Assembly: GCA_016192345.1 (NCBI GenBank) | Contig: JACPUH010000039.1 | Span: 1 to 36,797, forward strand | Origin: Ignavibacteriales bacterium | Lineage (GTDB): Bacteria; Bacteroidota; Ignavibacteria; UBA10030 | Reading direction: 5' to 3' | Length of the DNA stretch: 36,797 nucleotides | Part shown: in pieces, positions 16,045 to 23,696 of the stretch | Numbering within the stretch: the first letter of the stretch is position 1 | Layout: every line of letters begins with the position of its first letter | Made by a program: the position numbers and the translations under genes | Notes under the pieces: model-generated | Databases searched by the model: none | Seen by the model: only the letters and a program-made list of their open reading frames with translations | What the model was told of the DNA's origin: nothing

Positions 16045-16770
16045 TTATTCCTTTGTCAACACTTCTGCCGTGACCCTGTCATCTGCCGTTGCTACCGGGC
16101 CGTCAAGCAGGAGTTTCCCATCCCGCATATGGACACAGCGATGCACGTGGCGAACGTTTTCCGGGTTATGAGTAATGATGATGCAGGTATGGCCTTCGCC
16201 GTTTAATTTCCGCAGCAGTTCCATGATCCCTTCGCTCGTGGCCGTGTCAAGGTTGCCGGTCGGCTCATCGGCGAGGATGATAGGCGGTTGATTCACAAGC
16301 GCCCGGGCTATGGCGACGCGTTGCTGCTCCCCGCCGCTCAGTTCGTCAGGGAGCCGAAGCGCTTTCGATCGCAGGCCTACTTTTTCGATGATGTCGATCG
16401 CCCTCCCTCCTTTATCAGCCCTCGACAACGACGTGACAGAAAGAGGCAGCATGACATTTTCAACGACCGTCAGATACGGAATCAACTGGAACGATTGGAA
16501 GACAAACCCTAAATACTCCCGGTGGAAATCCGCCCGCTGCTCCGCTGAAAGTGCATAGATATCGATGCCGTCGACCACCACGCTTCCCTGGGTCGGCTGG
16601 CTGAGTCCTCCGAGAACGGCGAGCAACGTGCTCTTGCCGGAGCCCGACGGCCCCATCACCGCCACAAACTCGCCCTGGCTTATACCGATGGTTGCTCCTT
16701 GAAGGGCGTGGACGGGATCGTTGCCGGTGTTGTAAATTTTGTGAAGGTTCCTCATCCGGATAAGACTCAT
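16045..16770 (-). CDS. ABC transporter ATP-binding protein, LolD/MacB family
   Basis: Cytoplasmic ATPase driving the FtsX-type permease encoded just upstream (39 bases away). It shows Walker A GPSGSGKST, the Q-loop FVFQSFQLIP, signature LSGGEQQR, Walker B IILADEP followed by the family's TGNLD, and the switch His in IITHNPE. Start ATG at 16770, with AGGAG eight bases upstream, is preferred over a TTG at 16791. Length 241 aa is typical. With the permease and the DUF2318-like gene it probably forms an envelope system of the mechanotransmission type rather than a substrate channel. Order resembles, from memory, the DUF2318-FtsX-ATPase genes near P19/Ftr1 iron uptake loci. Confidence 0.92.
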   Translation of the reverse strand: MSLIRMRNLHKIYNTGNDPVHALQGATIGISQGEFVAVMGPSGSGKSTLLAVLGGLSQPTQGSVVVDGIDIYALSAEQRADFHREYLGFVFQSFQLIPYLTVVENVMLPLSVTSLSRADKGGRAIDIIEKVGLRSKALRLPDELSGGEQQRVAIARALVNQPPIILADEPTGNLDTATSEGIMELLRKLNGEGHTCIIITHNPENVRHVHRCVHMRDGKLLLDGPVATADDRVTAEVLTKE

Positions 16771-16809
16771 ATCAATGGCTCCTGATTTCAATTCAAAACA
16801 ACGGCATAG

Positions 16810-17970
16810 TCACAACGCCTTGAGAGCAACAACAGGATCAAGTCTCGAGGCTTTGTATGCGGGGTAGATGCTTGAGAGCACTCCGACGGCAACGGCAAGC
16901 GCAACGGAAAATCCGAACAAGGTATAGCTCGCAACGAATTGTCCCTTCCCGTCCATCGTAAGCATCGGCACGACAACATTCGAAACACCCACACCAAGTC
17001 CATATCCTGCGAACCCGGCGATCAAGCTTGTCAAGAACGCCTCCGTAAGAATGATCACCATAATGTGTCTTTGACGGAAGCCGATTGCGCGGAATACTCC
17101 GATCTCACGGGTGCGTTCATTGACAGACGCCGTCATATTCGTCATGACAATCAATGCTGCGACAAGCAGCATGACGGCGGAAATCCCGTAGGAAAAATGT
17201 TCGAACCGGTGCATCGCTTCCATCTTCGATTCGATCGTCTGGCGGATTGCCATGACCTTTGCGCCGGGAAGTTTTTCGGACGTCTGACGGACGATTTCTT
17301 CAATGGGACAGTCGTAGCACAATGCCGCTGCTTCAATGAGATTGACCTCTTGAGGTTTTCCGAAGAGACGCTGTGCTTCCTTCAGCGCAATGAACACAAC
17401 GCCATCATCCTGCGAGCCGGTCGGTTCGAGAATGCCCGTGACGGTGAAGCGCTCTCCTTTGATTTCGAACGAGTCGTTCAGGTCGAGCTGGAGCGCCTTT
17501 CTTGCCTCTTCACCCATGACGGCGTCTCGCTCCCCTGAAGGTCGTTTACCGGAAAGTTTCCACCACTTCTTGAGCTGCAGCTCCTGTTCGAAGTCGACGC
17601 CGACGGTCATGACTTCCCGCTGGACGATTTTGGCAACGTTCAGTAATTTCGGGGCGATGATCTTGATGTTCTCACTGTTCTTGATGGTCCGGATCTGCTC
17701 CACATCTTTTTCAGAGAGTTTCTGCACATCCAAAGACACGCCGGAGATCGCAAAACCTCCGTAGTTGAGCGACAGGTCCTCGGATTTGGGAACAATGAGG
17801 ATGTTCGCACCGAATTCATCCAGCTTGTTCGCGATGTCGGCATTCATGACTTCCGAGACCGTTACAAGCGTCACGACCGTCGTCACCGCGATCGTGAGAC
17901 CAAGGACAAGGAAAAGCATTTTCGCCTTGCGGCGACGCAAGTTGTTGAGTGAAATGTTGTGGAGCTTCAT
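16810..17970 (-). CDS. FtsX/MacB-like ABC transporter permease
   Basis: Inner-membrane protein of 386 aa with the MacB topology: one N-terminal segment (about 19-38), a large periplasmic domain (about 40-255), then three C-terminal segments ending in DPVVALKAL. The periplasmic domain has a CYDC pair (C218, C221), unusual for MacB and suggestive of metal or thiol chemistry. It partners the ATPase encoded 39 bases downstream and follows the DUF2318-like gene by 44 bases. No Shine-Dalgarno sequence is evident: the leader is an AT-rich repeat (17984-17998). Substrate unknown; metal or thiol handling is suggested only by context. Confidence 0.88.
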   Translation of the reverse strand: MKLHNISLNNLRRRKAKMLFLVLGLTIAVTTVVTLVTVSEVMNADIANKLDEFGANILIVPKSEDLSLNYGGFAISGVSLDVQKLSEKDVEQIRTIKNSENIKIIAPKLLNVAKIVQREVMTVGVDFEQELQLKKWWKLSGKRPSGERDAVMGEEARKALQLDLNDSFEIKGERFTVTGILEPTGSQDDGVVFIALKEAQRLFGKPQEVNLIEAAALCYDCPIEEIVRQTSEKLPGAKVMAIRQTIESKMEAMHRFEHFSYGISAVMLLVAALIVMTNMTASVNERTREIGVFRAIGFRQRHIMVIILTEAFLTSLIAGFAGYGLGVGVSNVVVPMLTMDGKGQFVASYTLFGFSVALAVAVGVLSSIYPAYKASRLDPVVALKAL

Positions 17971-17983
17971 AACAATGAAAAAT

Positions 17984-17998
17984 TAAAAATGAAAAATT
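17984..17998. repeat. AT-rich 15-mer also found at 31184-31198
   Basis: TAAAAATGAAAAATT occurs in the leader of the permease gene and again just after the desaturase remnant. Both copies sit within about 15 bases of a gene edge, inside longer AT-rich stretches. Confidence 0.5.
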
Positions 17999-18014
17999 GG
18001 ATCTGGTGTATCGT

Positions 18015-18689
18015 TTAAATTCTTCGCTGCCAGCGGGCGGCGATTTGTTCATCGATCCGGATTTCATTCCCAGCGACGGTATTCGGCACGGCGTCCGGCG
18101 GGTAGCGTCCGCAGGAACCGCTGACTGCGGTAAGAGTGTTCAACTCCCATGTCGACCCGCACGAATTGCAGATGAGCTTGTCCCCCTTGATATGAAAGTC
18201 GGTCGAATTGCATGGCTCGCACATGCTGACGGCGGTGACGATCTTCCCTTCGCTTGAGATGTACGCCAGCATCGGAAGGCCGGATGCTGCATCGCCATGG
18301 AGAAATTTGATGAACTTCTTTGCTTTCAGGATATCCAGCGGTATAATAATCTTTCCGTTATCGACTTTCGCGGAGACCTTCTCCATTTGCTGGGCCGTCT
18401 GGCTGTAAAAGGCCGCGCCGACAACGACAGGCGAGGTTTTGATCACGGGATTACCGCTCTCGGGGAGGTTCATGTACAGCCAACCGCCGAGAAACGCGAT
18501 GCCTGCCACCCACAGCAGAGTCCGCGCCCACCCTTTTCGGTTGCCCTGTTGACCGCCGAGCACTTTTTGGCGCTTGTCTTGCCATTCAACCTTGGCCGGC
18601 GCTCTTCCGGTGATTGACGTGCCGCAACCTGTACAGAAGTTTGCGTTTCCTTGTAAAGGTTTTCCACATTCCGGACAGAAATTTCCCAT
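18015..18689 (-). CDS. Zinc-ribbon membrane protein with DUF2318-like cysteine domain
   Basis: A 224-residue protein in three parts: an N-terminal zinc ribbon (C5, C8, C19, C22), one membrane helix (about 57-73) and an outer domain with CEPC (C157, C160), ICNSC (C174, C177) and SGSCGRYPPD (C193). The last part matches the DUF2318 family, annotated as Fe-S-containing or iron-transport-associated membrane proteins, although the fusion to a zinc ribbon is unusual. AAGGAGGGAG lies just before the ATG. It comes before the FtsX permease and ATPase, a neighbourhood known for DUF2318. A metal-linked redox or carrier role is inferred, not shown. Confidence 0.75.
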   Translation of the reverse strand: MGNFCPECGKPLQGNANFCTGCGTSITGRAPAKVEWQDKRQKVLGGQQGNRKGWARTLLWVAGIAFLGGWLYMNLPESGNPVIKTSPVVVGAAFYSQTAQQMEKVSAKVDNGKIIIPLDILKAKKFIKFLHGDAASGLPMLAYISSEGKIVTAVSMCEPCNSTDFHIKGDKLICNSCGSTWELNTLTAVSGSCGRYPPDAVPNTVAGNEIRIDEQIAARWQRRI

Positions 18690-18757
18690 TGTTCTCCCTC
18701 CTTATCAGACGGTTTTTGATGTCTTTAATTACAAAACATATGGCGAACTGCCAATCC

Positions 18758-19729
18758 TCAGAACTTCCTGCCACCATAATTTTTATCAAGTTGATCGATC
18801 AATTGTGCTATCGTGTACTTTTGTTCGGCAATTTTGCGATCAGCGAAAGCTTTTACTTCTTTTGCCCCGCGCGGATGAGAGCAGGTACAGTCCTTGAGTT
18901 CCTCAATTCCGCACTGTCCACAAGGGCAACGGAAGGAGGAGAAAATTGCCTCCCGGTCGGACGCTGTGGCAAGCTTGCTGTACTGAGTCTTTACAGCGGG
19001 AAAGTCCGGCAAGCTGTTCAGCGTTTGCGGGGGAACCGCGAGCTTCGTCGACTGGCCATTCTTGCCCGCGCGGTCCCTGGTGGGCAGGACCGTCTGGCCT
19101 GTAAGCGAGTCGTACAGCGTGACAAATTCCCTCTTCATCCACCCGAACGTCGTATTGACCGCGGCGACGATCTGGTCGGGTGTCTGTCCTGATTGAAAAG
19201 CATTGCGGATGAACTGGCGTTCCTGGATCGCAGTGTTGCAGGTACAGACGTCGAGCGATTGCTCACCGCATGTTCCGCACGAACAGATGAACTTTGAAGC
19301 AACCTCCCGCACGTTTGCCTCAACCTTCGGATCGGCGCTCGTTTGCTCGACCAGGGGTTCAGGTCGGGGTTTTCTGCCGGGGGGATTACCCGTGATATAG
19401 GGGATGGTGAGAAAGAGGGTCACGCCCCCGATAATCAATAATCCCACCAATGCGGGATGCCAGTGGAGCTTTGTATCAACCCGCCGCTCCTTCTTCTTCG
19501 GTTGCTTTTGGGAGTGTTGATGTTGATGGTGATGCCTTTGATGCTGATGATGCCGGCCCAAGTCAACTCCGCAACTGCCGCAAAATTTCGCGTCCCGCTC
19601 GTTTTCGAACCCACAATGGATGCAGGCTTTTGTGTTTCCCGCCCCATCCCCCTTTTGAAGTTCCGATCCGCAATTGGCACAGAACTTTGCGTCATCTTTA
19701 TTGTCTGCGTTACAATGATTGCAATTCAT
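18758..19729 (-). CDS. Membrane protein with two zinc ribbons and two CcmH-like cysteine repeats
   Basis: A 323-residue protein. Two zinc ribbons (C3/C6/C17/C20 and C36/C39/C50/C53) are followed by a His-rich stretch (about 60-72), one membrane helix (about 93-111) and an outer part with two copies of a CxCxxC-x7-CxC repeat (C149-C164 and C268-C283). Each repeat is followed by a helical stretch resembling the N-terminal domain of CcmH (IRNAFQSGQTPDQIVAAVNTTFG), the thiol reductase of cytochrome c maturation. The repeats may also relate to PCYCGC-motif proteins. AAAGGTG lies upstream of the ATG. The architecture suggests thiol or copper handling across the membrane. I do not recognise it as a named family. 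Confidence 0.65.
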   Translation of the reverse strand: MNCNHCNADNKDDAKFCANCGSELQKGDGAGNTKACIHCGFENERDAKFCGSCGVDLGRHHQHQRHHHQHQHSQKQPKKKERRVDTKLHWHPALVGLLIIGGVTLFLTIPYITGNPPGRKPRPEPLVEQTSADPKVEANVREVASKFICSCGTCGEQSLDVCTCNTAIQERQFIRNAFQSGQTPDQIVAAVNTTFGWMKREFVTLYDSLTGQTVLPTRDRAGKNGQSTKLAVPPQTLNSLPDFPAVKTQYSKLATASDREAIFSSFRCPCGQCGIEELKDCTCSHPRGAKEVKAFADRKIAEQKYTIAQLIDQLDKNYGGRKF

Positions 19730-19750
19730 ACCATCACCTTTACCTGGAAG

Positions 19751-20092
19751 TTATTGCTTAATCTTTTCCACCCTCACACCGTCCTGGACTTTCCCAGAAA
19801 GGACCTTTACCTCGGCAAGGCTTCCGTTAACAAATCGAGTCACCTGGACATACCCGACAAGTTCTTTGAGAGAACGTTGAGCGCTTCCATGTCCCTGGTG
19901 GCCACCGGCGGACTGGGATTGATGATAATGGTACAGAGCGAAGACATCACGAACCTTCACATCATCACCTTCTGTAAATTCCAAGTACAACTCCTGCGCC
20001 TGCTCGTCGACTATGCGGAGCGTATAGGATGTGCTGCAACTTGTGAGCAGAAACGCAAAGAGAAGAAATAGTACTCGATGGGTTACATTCAT
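19751..20092 (-). CDS. Small lipoprotein, unknown function
   Basis: About 113 aa with a signal peptide and lipobox (FAFLLTSC), so it is anchored in a membrane. The mature part is a strand-rich domain with a His-rich patch (YHYHQSQSAGGHQGHG) that could bind metal. The ATG at 20092 is preferred over 20098 because AGGAG is then seven bases away. It lies 16 bases after the preceding lipoprotein gene and 21 before the zinc-ribbon gene, so all are probably cotranscribed. No family recognised. Confidence 0.7.
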   Translation of the reverse strand: MNVTHRVLFLLFAFLLTSCSTSYTLRIVDEQAQELYLEFTEGDDVKVRDVFALYHYHQSQSAGGHQGHGSAQRSLKELVGYVQVTRFVNGSLAEVKVLSGKVQDGVRVEKIKQ

Positions 20093-20107
20093 GGGCATAC
20101 TCCTGTT

Positions 20108-20764
20108 TTAGAACATCCAGCCGCGTGTTGCCCACATGACAATCATCGCGGCTCCCATCAAGGCACCGCCGATAATGGCATACTCTGTTACAGAACCCAT
20201 TCCATGCATGGCACCACCGTGAGTCGCATCGCCGGACGCGATAGATCTCGTCCCCTCGATGATGAGCTCCGGCTCGAGTTGTTCATCCCCGACTGCCGAG
20301 ACATGAAACATCAGGATATATTCGCCGGATTGGGAAGGCGTAAAGTGTGCAGCATAGATCCCGGGCTGAGGGCCTTCCTGAATTTCCCGGTCAACGCTCA
20401 CGGCGTGGTCCATGGTGGGCCGAGCAAGCATGGAATCCATGGTACTGTGCATTGCGTGGCCGGCTTGGTTAGCCTGGTCAGCTCTGTGCTGATAGGTTGC
20501 ATGAAAAGATACCTGCGCACCCGAAAGGGGGAGTCGGGTCTGCGTGTCTTGCAACCTCAACTCAAAGACCGTTTCTCTCCCTAATACCAGCGGCGGAAAG
20601 ATGGCGGTGGCTTTGACATTACCCGCGGTCACTTCTTTTTCGAGCAATGACCCCGGCACACCCCGATGCTCTCCGGAGGGTTGATCTCCGTGTGCTCCCA
20701 TCATTCCCAGGTGCATGCAGGAAGAGAGGACGACGCTTAAACCCAACGCTATGAGTGTTTTCAT
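20108..20764 (-). CDS. Met/His-rich lipoprotein with C-terminal membrane helix
   Basis: A 218-residue protein. Signal peptide and lipobox VLSSC are followed by a Met/His-rich stretch (MHLGMMGAHGD), then a beta-sandwich-like part (ATAIFPPLVLGRETVFELRLQDTQTRLPLSGAQVSFHATY) that resembles the YtkA/FixH-like fold, more His/Met motifs (GHAMHSTMDSM) and a final hydrophobic helix (YAIIGGALMGAAMIVMWA). A lipid anchor and a C-terminal helix on one protein are uncommon. The ATG at 20764 is chosen; the longer frame adds residues with no signal sequence. Probably periplasmic metal binding or sensing. The YtkA/FixH resemblance is weak. Confidence 0.68.
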   Translation of the reverse strand: MKTLIALGLSVVLSSCMHLGMMGAHGDQPSGEHRGVPGSLLEKEVTAGNVKATAIFPPLVLGRETVFELRLQDTQTRLPLSGAQVSFHATYQHRADQANQAGHAMHSTMDSMLARPTMDHAVSVDREIQEGPQPGIYAAHFTPSQSGEYILMFHVSAVGDEQLEPELIIEGTRSIASGDATHGGAMHGMGSVTEYAIIGGALMGAAMIVMWATRGWMF

Positions 20765-20822
20765 GGTAATCTCTCTTTTGTTAAATGTGTTATCATCGTT
20801 AAAACTATGTACCAATCGCATA

Positions 20823-21857
20823 CTATCGTAACTCTGTCGTGTCGATCGTCCTGCTCTCCTCCACAAGTTTCAGAATCGGCCGGGAGACGTTCCGTTCTAT
20901 CATCAACCATACCATCATGGTGACGACGATGACTCCGACGGAAAGGAGGATCATCGATGTCCGGACCTCTTCGATCAATCGGTGTATATCCCGCTGCTTG
21001 ATTCCTATCGACTCCCTGGCATCTTGTTGAAGCAAGGCGAGAACGTTGAGCAATTCGGACCGGAGAGCATCGAGCGAATTCATGATCGAGTTGTGCGACT
21101 TTGAGAGGCCAGTTCTTTCCTTCTGGCGTTCCGTGTCAACCTGTTGTGAAAGAGTGGTGACGATCTGGAACATCCCTCCCACAAGCGAATGAAATTGATG
21201 TCCCAGCGAGCTGAGGGAATCGACCGTGGTTCTGTTGACAATGTCCATTGCCCTGAGAGCTGAGATAGCCTCCGTCAGTTTCCAACGAGCGTTTTCAAAA
21301 TCTTGAAAAGCCGGTGCGAGTTCTCCACGGTGGAACCGCTCAGCCGCCAACATCTCGTCGAGCAGTGCGGTTTCAACACTGCCTGCCGCGGTTGAAACAC
21401 GCTGGATGATCTCTGACGTCTCCCGTGCGGTTTGCTGGAACGTCTTCGTCTGAGCGTAGACATAGAGCGCAATGCCGAGAACGCTCGCCATGATCGCCAG
21501 GAAGGCCGTCGTGATCTTCCGGTGGGTTCCACGGAGCAGGAAACTGACAAGCTGTTTGACACGTGTTTCCTCCAGCCTGCTTGTTCGCTTCCCGAGAGGA
21601 ATCTGACCGGGAAGCTTTGGATCATATTCCTCGATGAAAAGGCTATGATCGCCAGGCACACCGTTCGTGCCGACACGATGAATGATTTCCCGAGCCTGCT
21701 CCACCGCGTCATCCCGGGCAACAAGTTCCATTCTGGATATTCTCGATGAGGGTGAAAAATATTCTGTGACCATGATTTCCTTGATACCCAGGACTTCAAG
21801 TTCCTCCACGAGCCAGTGAACCCGTGTCGTGTTGACGTATGCAGTGATTTTTTTCAT
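20823..21857 (-). CDS. PII-like domain fused to a transmembrane four-helix sensor-type module
   Basis: A 344-residue protein. Residues 1-80 look like a PII (GlnB-type) signalling domain: MKKITAYVNTTRVHWLVEEL at the start and TNGVPGDHSLFIEEY at the position of the TG-GDGxIFV signature. They are followed by a linker, a membrane helix (about 116-135), a long helical region (about 137-300) of the kind found in four-helix-bundle chemoreceptor sensors, a second membrane helix (about 301-320) and NVSRPILKLVEESR, the beginning of a HAMP domain. The protein then stops: no full HAMP, kinase or receptor tail follows. It sits between the YHS gene and the Met/His lipoprotein gene. A metal- or nucleotide-dependent membrane regulator is inferred. 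Confidence 0.7.
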   Translation of the reverse strand: MKKITAYVNTTRVHWLVEELEVLGIKEIMVTEYFSPSSRISRMELVARDDAVEQAREIIHRVGTNGVPGDHSLFIEEYDPKLPGQIPLGKRTSRLEETRVKQLVSFLLRGTHRKITTAFLAIMASVLGIALYVYAQTKTFQQTARETSEIIQRVSTAAGSVETALLDEMLAAERFHRGELAPAFQDFENARWKLTEAISALRAMDIVNRTTVDSLSSLGHQFHSLVGGMFQIVTTLSQQVDTERQKERTGLSKSHNSIMNSLDALRSELLNVLALLQQDARESIGIKQRDIHRLIEEVRTSMILLSVGVIVVTMMVWLMIERNVSRPILKLVEESRTIDTTELR

Positions 21858-21918
21858 GATCTCTCGGGTACCCGGAGCGGGCGTCTCGCACCGAAACGCC
21901 CGCGCATTCCTCCTCCGG

Positions 21919-22134
21919 TTAGTGATGGCCGCCGTTCTCTACGGCGCCTGGCGGCGAAGCCTTTTCCTTCTTCGTCCGGGTTGTTGACCGGCCCGCAAGA
22001 TACTTCTCAGGGTCTTTCGCAAATTCCCGCAGGCAACCGGGGGCGCAGAAGTAGTACAGCGTGCCACCGTACTGGCTCTTACCGGCCGCTGTTGTCTCAT
22101 CGATGTCCATACCACAGACAGGGTCTCTCGCCAT
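21919..22134 (-). CDS. YHS-domain protein
   Basis: A 71-residue cytoplasmic protein made of one YHS domain: DPVCGMDIDETTAAGKSQYGGTLYYFCAPGCLREF, with DPVCGM and FCAPGC giving the family's paired cysteines. A basic tail and HH end follow. YHS modules bind metal and occur in copper-transporting ATPases and in the CusB here. The ATG at 22134 is chosen because it opens directly at the domain (MARDPVCGMD) with AGAGAG upstream; the frame can be extended 21 residues. Likely a copper or silver carrier or an accessory of the pump. Confidence 0.82.
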   Translation of the reverse strand: MARDPVCGMDIDETTAAGKSQYGGTLYYFCAPGCLREFAKDPEKYLAGRSTTRTKKEKASPPGAVENGGHH

Positions 22135-22200
22135 TGTTCTTTCTCTCTTTTCTCCGGAAGGCTCACCGTACTGGTGAAGTGAGTCGCACAAACTCATGGT

Positions 22201-22788
22201 TTAATGATGACTGCTGTGACTGCCGCCAGGATCGGTCGTATCCATGGTGAAAAAATGAAACATCATCTCGCCGCTCATCACACCGGTTCCGTGTCCACCC
22301 ATCATGCTCATATTGCCCATTCGCTGCTCAATCATTTGTGTCATCTCCCGATTCATGCGAAGCATATACGACGTTCTTGGCGTCATCAGTAAGTCGGGTT
22401 GGAACGTGCAGCGGGTACTCTCGGTATTCCATTGAAACTTCCCGCCGGTAGCGTGATACCGATCGAGATGATGCTGTTTTGCCGAATCGGCCATGGCGTC
22501 CGACATGTTCCCATGGCCCATCGTCGTCGATACGGGACAGAGGGAGTCTGCTATTGCATTCTCACTGATCAGGAACAAACTGCGTTCAACGATGGAACGA
22601 TCCACCGGTTTTGCAAACGACAGGATCATCGGAGCATTCAACGGCACCGATGTCTGGCCATTGGACGGATTTAAGACAAGGAACTCCTCCAAAAAGATGT
22701 CCGGTGAATTCGGCATTTCCGACTCCCTGGAGCATCCTCCCGCGAGAATTCCGAGAAGGGCTACCATCCATAAAACTCGTGTCTTCAT
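22201..22788 (-). CDS. Met/His-rich lipoprotein with Ig-like (SbsA-type) domain
   Basis: A 195-residue lipoprotein with lipobox ILAGGC. The mature part starts with a bacterial Ig-like pattern (NPSNGQTSVPLNAPMILSFAKPVDRSIVERSLFL), typical of SbsA Ig-like domains. It is followed by a Met/His-rich region (TTMGHGNMSDAMADS, MGNMSMMGGHGTGVMSGEMM) and a His tail (SHSSHH). Such Met clusters bind Cu(I)/Ag(I) in CusF- and CopC-like proteins. It lies 66 bases before the YHS start and 16 after the PII-like gene. Periplasmic copper/silver buffering is the likely role, by analogy only. Confidence 0.72.
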   Translation of the reverse strand: MKTRVLWMVALLGILAGGCSRESEMPNSPDIFLEEFLVLNPSNGQTSVPLNAPMILSFAKPVDRSIVERSLFLISENAIADSLCPVSTTMGHGNMSDAMADSAKQHHLDRYHATGGKFQWNTESTRCTFQPDLLMTPRTSYMLRMNREMTQMIEQRMGNMSMMGGHGTGVMSGEMMFHFFTMDTTDPGGSHSSHH

Positions 22789-22804
22789 TGTTGGACCTTT
22801 CGTG

Positions 22805-23152
22805 TTATTGTGACCGAAGCGTCACATCTCCTTCTTCCCCCGATTGTATCCGCGCAACCCGTTCGACACAAGAAACATACACAATGCCATCGCCGGGATG
22901 ATCTGTGTGACCATGGCTCTTGATACACTCAACAATCGACCCGATATCCTCATCCCGGCAAAGTACTTCGATCCTCGACATTCTCGTATAATACCCTTCA
23001 TATTCGAACGAGATATGCTCTTTCTCGGGGTCGACCATGTCCCCCAGACCATCGATATCGACGGCGGAGAGACAGCAGCACCCGGCATGTTCGATGGCGC
23101 GAACGATTTCTCGTGCCAGTACCCGGCGGACAATGGCTGTTACTTTTTTCAT
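22805..23152 (-). CDS. PII-like signalling protein linked to metal efflux
   Basis: A 115-residue protein of PII fold: beta strand MKKVTAIVRRVLAREIVRAI, a T-loop region (about 36-57, containing YEGYYTRMS), and the GDG-IVYVSCVERVARIQSGEEG segment that in GlnB/GlnK carries the nucleotide-binding and C-loop residues. It has three adjacent cysteines (GCCCLS, 25-27) and others at 65, 76 and 95, which is unusual for PII. A PII subgroup, PII-NG, has been described next to heavy-metal efflux genes, and this one fits that context. AAGGAG lies seven bases before the ATG at 23152. It probably senses a ligand and controls a membrane partner; the partner is unknown. Confidence 0.75.
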   Translation of the reverse strand: MKKVTAIVRRVLAREIVRAIEHAGCCCLSAVDIDGLGDMVDPEKEHISFEYEGYYTRMSRIEVLCRDEDIGSIVECIKSHGHTDHPGDGIVYVSCVERVARIQSGEEGDVTLRSQ

Positions 23153-23199
23153 GGTTGTTCTCCTTCCTGGCTTGCCGAACTGCACTCATCGAAGTCAGG

Positions 23200-23598
23200 C
23201 TAATGCTTGTGCGGTTTGCCCTGATCTTCTTTCTCGTGTTTCCCCTCTTCCTGCTCACCTGTTTTTGTCGGCATCGTTTCGTGTTTCATCATTCCACAGC
23301 CCGCCCCATGTTCCGAAGAACCCTCACCCTTGCCTTTCATCATCACCGCGCACAGTTCTTTCATGGATGCTTCGTCCCCCTCCGTATACCCGGCCATTTT
23401 CTCCATTATTCTCATGCGCAATTGGCGGTCGGCTGCAATGTGAGACATCATCATGTCCATCATGGACGAATCCTTGGTCATCTGCATCATCTGCATATGT
23501 TTCGGATGGTCCATGACGTGTTGCTTGTCTTGCATTTGGGCAACCAATGGCAGGGATGCAAAAACTGTCAGGATCGCGACTGCGAATACGGTTTTCAT
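23200..23598 (-). CDS. Secreted Met/His-rich metal-binding protein
   Basis: A 132-residue protein. A signal peptide (MKTVFAVAILTVFASLPLVA) is followed by a sequence dominated by Met, His and Lys (MDHPKHMQMMQMTKDSSMMDMMMSHI), a Cys pair (ELCAVMM and GAGCGMM) and a charged His tail. There is no enzyme motif. It resembles small copper- or silver-buffering proteins of the envelope. The ATG at 23598 is preferred because AAGGAG is eight bases upstream and it begins the signal peptide. It stands after the cus operon, past a 156-base gap with an inverted repeat, and starts the run of small genes. Confidence 0.75.
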   Translation of the reverse strand: MKTVFAVAILTVFASLPLVAQMQDKQHVMDHPKHMQMMQMTKDSSMMDMMMSHIAADRQLRMRIMEKMAGYTEGDEASMKELCAVMMKGKGEGSSEHGAGCGMMKHETMPTKTGEQEEGKHEKEDQGKPHKH

Positions 23599-23632
23599 GG
23601 GCGTTTCTCCTTGTTTGAATTTTGAATGAATT

Positions 23633-23696
23633 AGTGCCGCTCCCAATAAGTAATATTGTGTTTAGAGAAGACCTGAGGTGTTAATTGGGCGGCACT
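23633..23696. repeat. Inverted repeat between cusA and the Met/His gene
   Basis: Arms AGTGCCGCTCCCAAT (23633-23647) and ATTGGGCGGCACT (23684-23696) pair with one bulge around a 36-base loop. The hairpin AAGAAATC/GATTTCTT at 23723-23741 lies next to it. They fall in the only wide gap (156 bases) between cusA and the next gene of the cluster and may end, attenuate or process the transcript, or be a small repeat element. Confidence 0.5.
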
